Source: Exophiala sp. HKRS030 (Eukaryota > Ascomycota > Eurotiomycetes > Chaetothyriales > Herpotrichiellaceae). From it: 64,000 nt of DNA. Below the pieces are notes generated by a model, which saw nothing but the letters and a program-made list of their open reading frames with translations, had not been told where the DNA came from and made no database searches. The position numbers and the translations under genes are program-made. This document shows positions 57,321-64,000 of this stretch, piece after piece (position 1 is the first letter of the stretch; each line of letters starts with the position of its first letter). The DNA lies in the NCBI GenBank assembly GCA_023897205.1, contig JAHWDD010000010.1:1922001-1986000 (forward strand), given 5' to 3'.

Positions 57321-59316
57321 ATGGGTTCCCCGCTCATCACCAACGGAGTGTCATCACAGGTCAATGGCACGAATGGTACAGCACAGCACAGCGGTACGAA
57401 TGGTGTATCGATAGACAACAACAGCAGCAGCAATGTCATCGAGACTCCTGCTTTGATTGTAGGAGCTGGTCCTGCCGGTGCATCGTTGGCATGTTTTCTC
57501 TCACATCCACCGTATTCGATTACAGGCCTCCTCATCTCGGCGGCACCTACCACTTCGCAAACCCCTCGGGCACATATCACCAATCCTGCAGCGTTTGAAT
57601 GTCTGCGGGACATCGGCCTGGAGGAGGAATGCCTGGCTCAAGCTGTCGAGGGTGATTGTATGGTCCATACCCGCTGGTGTCATGATATGACCGGAGAGGA
57701 GTATGCGCGGATTTACTCTTGGGGTAATGATCCCAAACGACATGGAGAGTATGAGGGTGCTACTCCTTGTCATCATGTCGATTTGCCACAGACTGTGTTT
57801 GAGCCTATTGTGGTGCAAAGGGCTGCAGCCGAGGGTTGGGATGTGCGGTTCAAGACGAGTCTTGTCAATTTCGAGAGGGAAGCCGATGGTCGTATCCTCA
57901 GTCGTATTCGTGACGAATTGACCAAAGTCGAGTACTTGGTTCGGTCGAGGTATTTGTTCGGATGTGATGGTGCAAGAAGTCAAGTCATTAGAGAGTTGAA
58001 GATTCCTCTCATCAAGAAGCCTGGTCAGGGATTGGCATTGAATGTCTTGGTCAAGGTTGATCTCAGTGACTATGTGGATGCCAGAAAGGGTAATCTCCAT
58101 TGGGTGTTTCAACCCGAGAAGGAATATCCGGATTTCGCTTGGAGTGGATTGATCAGAATGGTTAAGCCATGGAATGAGTATGGCCCCGATGCTCTTGACG
58201 AAATCGATCAATGCTAATGCGAGTTTAGGTGGATGTTCATTTTATTCCCCAAACCAGATGTTGAATTCGTCGAACCTACCCATGAGCAATATCTGCAACG
58301 ATGTAGAGATATTGTTGGTCGTGATGATATCCCTATTGAAATTCTCAACATCTCAAAATGGAACATCAATGAGATTGTTGCTGAGTATTACTCAGATGGA
58401 AACATCTTTTGTCTCGGCGATGCTGTACACAGACATCCCCCATTTAATGGTCTGGGATCCAACACTTGTATTCAGGATGCTTTTAACCTGGCCTGGAAGA
58501 TCAAGCTTGTCGATCAAGGTCTAGCCGCCCCAACATTGCTTGAATCTTTCAGCAAGGAACGTCAACCAGTTGGTCTTGGTGTTGTCACACGAGCCAACCA
58601 AGGTATTCGAGACCATTCCCCAGTCTGGAAAGAGATGGGTTTACTCGAGCCGACAGTGGAAAAGAGAATGAAAGTTATCAACAGCCTGAAATCAGCGACG
58701 CCCGAGGCCCGAGAAAGACGGAAACGACTCAACGCGGCCATTGAGGGCACCAGTCATGAATTCCACGGTATCGGTGTCGAGATGAACCACAGATACGAAT
58801 CCGAAGCAGTATATCTGGAAGACGAGATCAAGGCTGGAAAAACAAAGCCTGAATGGCCTGAGGACCCTATTCTTCATCACCAGATCAGCACTTACCCAGG
58901 CCATCGCTTACCTCATGCATGGCTGAACACAAGCATGCCACAGAAGAGCTCAACCTCAACCATTGACCTTGCTGGGCATGGACGATTTTCCCTGTTCACC
59001 GGAATCGGTGGAGACAGATGGCTTGAAGCAGCAAGCAAGGTTGGAAAAGAACTGGGGATCGAGGTCAAAGGTTTCACTATCGGCTGGGGTCAGGAGTGGA
59101 TTGATTTATACCGTGATTGGTAAGTTCTCCTCGCTATTCATGCTTGTCTGTTCAAAGGACTAACCTTGAACGATAGGGAACGCCGGAGAGAGGTTGAAGA
59201 GGACGGATGTATACTCGTGAGGCCCGATCGATTTGTAGCCTGGCGCTCGTCAGAATTGGTCGATGATTGCGAGGGAAAATTACGCAGTGTTCTGAAGCAT
59301 CTTCTTGGACGATAGT
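57321..59316 (+). CDS. FAD-dependent aromatic monooxygenase (phenol hydroxylase / TfdB type)
   Basis: Exons 57321-58177, 58229-59119 and 59177-59316 with introns of 51 and 57 nt, for about 628 residues. The N-terminal 30 residues are polar. The FAD Rossmann motif is ALIVGAGPAGASLACFL. The DG motif is YLFGCDGARSQVIRELKI. The second FAD motif is FCLGDAVHRHPPFNGLGSNT, followed by QDAFNLAWKIKLVDQG. The C-terminal part (about residues 490-628) is the thioredoxin-like domain of this family (LFTGIGGDRWLEAA, GCILVRPDRFVAWR). It should hydroxylate an aromatic compound with NADPH and O2; substrate unknown. Near the end, 59,277-59,282 (AAAATTTACG) has one T too many: EGK should be followed by LRSVLKHLLGR as in relatives, ending at the TAG at 59,316. 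As written, the frame runs on to about 59,383. Confidence 0.88.
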
Positions 59317-59938
59317 GCGCAACTGTGTTCCTGCTGATTTGGGGACTCTTGGCATTTGCTTTTCGACAGCCTCAATATTTTTTTGATTCAGTTTGGAAGA
59401 TATGAGATTCCGCTTGAAATTGGATGATGCCTTGCTACTTCATCAAGGCTGACTGCTGAGGCTGTGTAAATGATTGTTATCTTGCGAGATGTCTGGAATA
59501 TATCTTGGGGAGTTGGCAATGTTTCGCTATCGTGTTGACATGTTCAAAGGTCAAGATGCGAATGATCAAGCAATCTAATGACATTTGAGGTCGAAAAGGC
59601 CTTGCATGAGAATAAGAAAATGCAGACACAACACCATGAAGATGTGAATTTATGCCAAAGCCCATGACTCAGCTTAATATTGGGCTCCCCGTGGCTCCCT
59701 TGGGCTGCTCGCCAAATGTTTCTTATAAGCAGTCCGACTAAGCAGAAACTGTCGCTGCCCTAAAAGAGCCGGTACCCGGAGACTTAAAATCCCGGGAGCT
59801 AACCACTTCTAGACTAGCAACTCCAGCAATATAAAATTAACTAAAAATTCCCCGATCCACTTCACTTGTTTTTGGCATACATCAGCTCCATCCCACAAAA
59901 CTCCACCACAATTCAGCACACAGATCTCACAGATCTAA
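59317..59938. other. Intergenic region before tRNA
   Basis: About 0.6 kb with no gene; AT-rich upstream of the tRNA (59,820-59,850). Confidence 0.6.
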
Positions 59939-60046
59939 ACGGGGCTGGTTTAGTGGTAAAATCTGCCGTTGCCAAAATCAGTGCGTATCTTCTGATATCC
60001 TGAGCTTCGTCTCGGCAGGCCCCCGGTTCGATTCCGGGGCCTCGTA
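59939..60046 (+). tRNA. tRNA-Gly(GCC) with intron
   Basis: Acceptor arm ACGGGGC pairs with GCCTCGT, with A as discriminator base. The D arm is GTTTAGTGGTAAAAT, the anticodon stem TGCCG/CGGCA, and the T arm CCCGG-TTCGATT-CCGGG. The anticodon loop starts TTGCCA, giving anticodon GCC (glycine). About 37 bases (59,975-60,011) interrupt the loop just 3' of the anticodon, the canonical intron position. A run of T follows at 60,055-60,061, a good Pol III terminator. Confidence 0.92.
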
Positions 60047-60054
60047 ATCCGATT

Positions 60055-60061
60055 CTTTTTT
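60055..60061 (+). terminator. Pol III terminator of tRNA-Gly
   Basis: T-rich run (TTCTTTTTT) within 15 bases of the tRNA 3' end. Confidence 0.6.
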
Positions 60062-60627
60062 AGATTGTGAATGGGATTCGATCATGAAGAGGTTTTTTGG
60101 GATCTGGTGTGGTGTAGGTGTTCGATCTGAGAAATGTGCGCACTAATTTTTGTGGGTTGGAAAAGACCCGACGGCGTAACCAGATTAATTGCCAGCCTTT
60201 CTGGACTGGAATTGATCATCTTATTTTTGGTCAGGAAGGTGATAGTTTCCAGACAAAGATTATTTGGGTTGACACGATTGTGATTTCTGAGATGAGGCGT
60301 CTTTAAGGTGGGTTCACCAAAAGTCCTCCTTGAACTGCAATGTGGACTGCACGAGCGGCCAGGTGGAAAGAGAAATGCACCAGCAAAATCCAGGTTTCAA
60401 CTTCACTAGACAAATGATGTCGACTTCGAACTAAAGGTCAGTGTTACAGACTCGAATTGCAAAGTTGACAGGCTTCGGTCATCGAAGAGGTCCAATCCCG
60501 GTCCAGCCGAGGAGTCGGTGTCCTTTAATCGACATCATTGTCATCTCAGATCAGACATCGAGTGCTCTGGCACACCTTCGTCGAGCATATAAGGTAGGCA
60601 TCGATCAGATCAGATCAACCTCAGACC
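60062..60627. other. Intergenic region
   Basis: About 0.57 kb with no gene evident between the tRNA and the convergent gene end. Confidence 0.55.
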
Positions 60628-62415
60628 TTATCCCAACCTCACCTTCCGCCACAATCGCAAGCATTCCAACATATCAGCACCTGCTTTGCCAGCCCCCACT
60701 GCAGCCGAGACATGCTCTTGAACTACGGCGACAAGAGCCGTGGCCAAACAGAATGCCAATTTATTCCCCTCCAACATTTTCACTTGTTGCGTCTTCATTC
60801 CTCCCACCATAGCCCATGATTGCCATTCTTCCAAGACTTTGGCTATTCTTCTCCCTTCACCTTCTTCACTAGTACTTTGATCGACAACCAAAAGATACAG
60901 CACCGTTTCGGCAAGTTGATGTAAAGTCCACTCGCGACCGATTTCACCCTGCTCGATAAGCCAGGCCAGACAGGCTTCGGCTACCGCTTTTGTGTTCATT
61001 CGTGGACTTGCAATCGCGTCTTTGAATCTGCGATCTTCCCTCTCTTGTCGTTGTGCCATTGACGCCATCATATCATTGTGCTGTTCCTGCCTTTCTGCAG
61101 CTTCACGATTCATTCGGTGAATCCTCGCCTGTTCCGGAGGCATTGTTGCTTCTAGCCTTTCGGCGGCCAAACGAGCCTGAAAACGTTGACCGTGTCGCTG
61201 AGCCATATTCATTCCACTATGTCGTGAATTTGTGTCCTTCTCCGAGGACCATTGAGGTGCTTCGCTCTCAGACAGTAGTCCAAGGATAACCAGAACACCG
61301 CAAGGAACACTATCTTTTCGCACAAAAGCTCGAGTCTCATTGGGCAAATCATATGCCCATAAAACTCCATTCATTTGACTTCGTGCCAGAAGAGCAGAAG
61401 CAGAGCTTGTGAACCATGACGCCGCCGTAGACAATTCATATGTGAGGAAAGGTTCACTGTCGAAACCTGTTTCGATATCATCTCTCTCCCATGTCACTTT
61501 CGAGACACGATTCTCCTCAGCCTGAAATCGAAAGCTTGTTGTATCAATGCTGAATTTGTTTGCACCCTTCAAAGCCTCTATCCTTGACGGCAGATCGTGC
61601 TGCTCAGCCTTGACCTTTTCGTTCTCCAGTAGTAGCTTGGGTTGGTAGAGACGTCCCCAGCCGGGCGGAAGACTGGCAGCACCTCGACTCTCCGACACAT
61701 CCGTCATGGACCGGGACCATTTTATCGTGAGGCTCAGAATGCCGTCACTCTCATCCGGCATCGATGTCCTCAACACCCAATCAACACGTTTGCGTGACTC
61801 ATCATGATCATCCGGCTTCCTCAACAACACTGTCCCAGCAGGTGTCCACAAACCACCGTGTCTCAGCTTCTCCCATCCCATGGGATCTGGAATAGCACCC
61901 CAATCGAGAAGGAAATGCACCAATTCTTGGAAATCAACCTCTGCAGGAGGTTCTCGCAATTCATCTTCATATTGTATTCTGTACAGCTTTCTTCCTACAA
62001 TCAATCTCTTCCAATGAAACGCTCGCCAGCTGCCTCCTCGGAGAAACCCTCTCACACGTCCTTCTTCGGCCATGCTCAGCGTGCTCTCCGCCCGATCCAA
62101 CAGTCTATGATCTTCACTCTCCGTCTCTTGTCCCTCCGATGTGTTCTTCCAGTAGTCATCATGACCTCTTTCCAATGGTGCAATGGTGTACCTGGGCAGT
62201 TCCACTTCGATCAGGCTGGTCATTGGTGAACTGCGAATGGTGAAGCCTTCATGCGGGCGCGTCGTGCTGACAGGGTGGTGACCATGGTGGATGAGGGAAG
62301 CACGAATTCGACGCTGCGTCAACACGGCTAGCATAAACGTGTACAGAATCGGAAGCACACCGAGGACCGCAAGCGGGACGCCGATATAGGTGATGATGTC
62401 TGAGGCGGATGCCAT
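60628..62415 (-). CDS. Conserved fungal membrane-anchored protein, 595 residues
   Basis: A single-exon frame of 595 codons from a well-placed ATG at 62415. Residues about 8-32 form a transmembrane segment (YIGVPLAVLGVLPILYTFML), followed by a basic flank (TQRRIRAS), so most of the protein should face the cytosol. The middle is rich in Trp and charged residues (WEKLRHGGLWTPAGTVLLRK, SLTIKWSRSM). Around residues 425-475 is a charged helix (MNREAAERQEQHNDMMAS). The C-terminus is helical (AVAEACLAWLIEQGEIG, LAETVLYLLVVDQ). I know similar proteins only as conserved hypothetical proteins of Pezizomycotina; no enzyme motif is visible. Confidence 0.75.
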   Translation of the reverse strand: MASASDIITYIGVPLAVLGVLPILYTFMLAVLTQRRIRASLIHHGHHPVSTTRPHEGFTIRSSPMTSLIEVELPRYTIAPLERGHDDYWKNTSEGQETESEDHRLLDRAESTLSMAEEGRVRGFLRGGSWRAFHWKRLIVGRKLYRIQYEDELREPPAEVDFQELVHFLLDWGAIPDPMGWEKLRHGGLWTPAGTVLLRKPDDHDESRKRVDWVLRTSMPDESDGILSLTIKWSRSMTDVSESRGAASLPPGWGRLYQPKLLLENEKVKAEQHDLPSRIEALKGANKFSIDTTSFRFQAEENRVSKVTWERDDIETGFDSEPFLTYELSTAASWFTSSASALLARSQMNGVLWAYDLPNETRAFVRKDSVPCGVLVILGLLSESEAPQWSSEKDTNSRHSGMNMAQRHGQRFQARLAAERLEATMPPEQARIHRMNREAAERQEQHNDMMASMAQRQEREDRRFKDAIASPRMNTKAVAEACLAWLIEQGEIGREWTLHQLAETVLYLLVVDQSTSEEGEGRRIAKVLEEWQSWAMVGGMKTQQVKMLEGNKLAFCLATALVAVVQEHVSAAVGAGKAGADMLECLRLWRKVRLG

Positions 62416-63717
62416 GGCCGATGGATCGCGCGGCCGGTCGAAGCGAGAGAGAGTAAGAATGCGACCAAGGCGCCGTCAATGACACTTCCGTCCCACCTTG
62501 TCATCTACCGGTATTTAAGATACGCGAGCTTGCGTGATCTTATAGCGAAGGAGGGCCGAGGCCCTCCCCAGGTTCTCAAGAGGAGTTTCAGGGGTAAACG
62601 GTTGAAATCCACGGATAATCCGACAAGGGGCAATCCTGGTTGCCAAGCATTTTGGCTACTTCAAGGCTAACACGAATCTGAGCCCTTCAACCTAACAACC
62701 AAGTCCTTATGACCATATTCATCCTCATGTTACTTTTGTCCTCCAGGTCTAGCTGAACATTTGATCTTCCGGAGCATGTACTGCTGACAGGATATTGGGA
62801 AGCGTTATCATGTCGACCTCTAACTTTCTGGAAGGTCTCGAAACCAGCGCTATAAGGTATGCGCATTCCAACATACCTGACCAACAGTCCTAAAATATGG
62901 ATTGATGTTTCCCCTAAACTCAGAACCAACATGTCTGGATAGGAAGTCATTTGGCCGCTGAGGACACCTGTACGTCAGGTATTCCGAGCATGTCTCTTAT
63001 ATTGAACAGTTTCGCAACTTGAGCGCATACCGCAGTGGATCAAATTATCCTGCTCGGAATGGGCGAAGCAGCTTTCATTTCTGGGGAAGGTCCGGTCCCA
63101 CTATCTGCATGGTTTGGGCACTGAAAATAGGTCCGAAGAGAGACTCAAACGCGGAGCAGAAATGTCACCTGTACACACGTTCAGAATCTTGCCATGGGAG
63201 ATTCAACGATGGACAGTATCAATGTGGGATGCGCCAGGGCAAATCGATATAGCTTCACTAATAGGCAAGTAGAATAAAAGAGGAGACGTCTTGCATTTAC
63301 CGAGTAGTACCTACGACAATACGGAGGATAGTCGTGAGTCGTGACTTTGGGGTCTGACTCATAACAGCAAGAGTTCAGCACCCTTTTCTGCTCAGCCCTG
63401 CCACTGTGCACATTAGCCACTCCTGCTCCAGAAGGTCTGCTTCCATGGGTCACCCTTCAGCCAGCTCCTTAGCCTCACTAGCCGAGACTTTATGCACGAG
63501 AATTGCTCTTAGAGATTAGCAAATATGTTCGCTGTTATATTCTTGTGTCCTTTTCTGCCAGTACATATGTCGCACTTAATGGAATTTATCCTGATACTGC
63601 CTGCCATGAATCACTAATCGCGCTATAGTTGTGTTTAATTCTTTGCTTTCCGGTTTTGACTATATTCTCTCCCATATCCCGGTTCCTGGTAACTATCCCT
63701 AATTCCGTAGCGAAATC
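62416..63717. other. Gene-poor region
   Basis: About 1.3 kb without a supportable gene. Short ORFs at 62,479-62,670, 62,687-62,950 and 63,019-63,252 lack motifs. From about 63,480 the sequence becomes AT-rich. Confidence 0.5.
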
Positions 63718-64000
63718 ATGGATATCTTTCAAGCGAAAGAGAAATGGGTAGCCACTTTCCAGAAGGTTTGCATTTGCGATATTTTTATTTGCGTAGACTA
63801 AATTATACTCCAGGTCATTATATTCCTTATGAATTATAATAAGTCCCGCAGCCGCGAGCTATACAATAATCTACTCCACGAACTAGATATTTATATCTAC
63901 TACTAAGTTAAGTGTCTTATTATACTTGCTAGCATTACCGATATTCCTCCCGTAGCAGAATACCATCTGAATAAGGCAGATAGACTTTATAGTCAGCTCT
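63718..64000 (+). pseudogene. 5' part of an unknown gene with a premature stop, cut by window end
   Basis: Exon 1 (63718-63765) encodes MDIFQAKEKWVATFQK. A 48-nt intron (GTTTGC...CTCCAG, branch GACTAA) leads to exon 2: VIIFLMNYNKSRSRELYNNL, LHELDIYIYY, a TAA at 63904-63906, then VKCLIILASITDIPPVAEYH in the same frame to the window end. The TAA could be a CAA changed by C-to-T, and the exon is rich in TA words (RIP-like). Family not recognised. Confidence 0.4.

Noticed and set aside
59152..59355. Minus-strand ORF over the end of the FAD monooxygenase
   Set aside because: Antisense shadow of exon 3, which has strong family-specific sequence on the plus strand.
61804..62229. 141-codon plus-strand ORF
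   Set aside because: Antisense to the intact 595-residue gene; no protein-like features.
1..64000. CRISPR arrays, bacterial-type operons, rRNA genes
   Set aside because: No regularly spaced direct repeats other than the minisatellite, no ribosomal RNA sequence, and all gene features are eukaryotic.

Overview
The window looks like nuclear DNA of a filamentous ascomycete (Pezizomycotina). Genes carry short GT-AG introns of about 45-100 nt with CTAAC/CTGAC-like branch sites. Protein types are fungal: Zn2Cys6 factor, phenol-hydroxylase-like FAD monooxygenase, DUF7924, FUN14, CLPTM1. A tRNA-Gly has a short anticodon-loop intron. There are no operons or ribosome binding sites. I cannot name the species.

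Layout. The left flank (1-6.5 kb) and right flank (52.6-62.5 kb) carry compact, widely conserved genes: a partial short-chain dehydrogenase, a CLPTM1-family membrane protein and a 2OG-Fe(II)-oxygenase-like protein on the left; a small Tyr/Ser/Asn-rich protein, a FUN14-domain mitochondrial protein, an FAD monooxygenase, tRNA-Gly(GCC) and a conserved membrane-anchored protein on the right. The interior (6.5-52.6 kb) is gene-poor and reads as accessory sequence: orphan genes, decayed copies, a diverged dispersed repeat, a duplicated kinase module, small zinc-ribbon-like genes, a secreted Cys-rich protein, a DUF7924 gene, an APH-family kinase, an EZH2-like SET protein, a casein-kinase-I pseudogene, a TPR remnant and a 12-bp minisatellite.

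The most unusual gene is at 12,391-16,664. It encodes about 1,424 residues with an FHA domain, a protein-kinase fold lacking catalytic residues, and a long tail with at least two clear and about four degenerate KilA-N/APSES-like DNA-binding units. A coiled-coil/basic-tail gene is transcribed divergently from the same 0.4 kb intergenic region.

The second story is a duplicated module at 25.6-28.2 kb and 48.5-51.5 kb: a tandem two-kinase gene plus a small basic-protein gene. Each copy keeps a different part intact. The 48.5-51.5 kb copy has stop codons of the kind left by repeat-induced point mutation.

Caution on sequence quality. At least nine otherwise well-supported reading frames are broken by what looks like one missing base in a short C (or G) run, several in the same CCCCGA context. 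Restoring one base per site makes each inferred exon set an exact multiple of three. I treat these as probable consensus errors and annotate the genes whole, noting each break.
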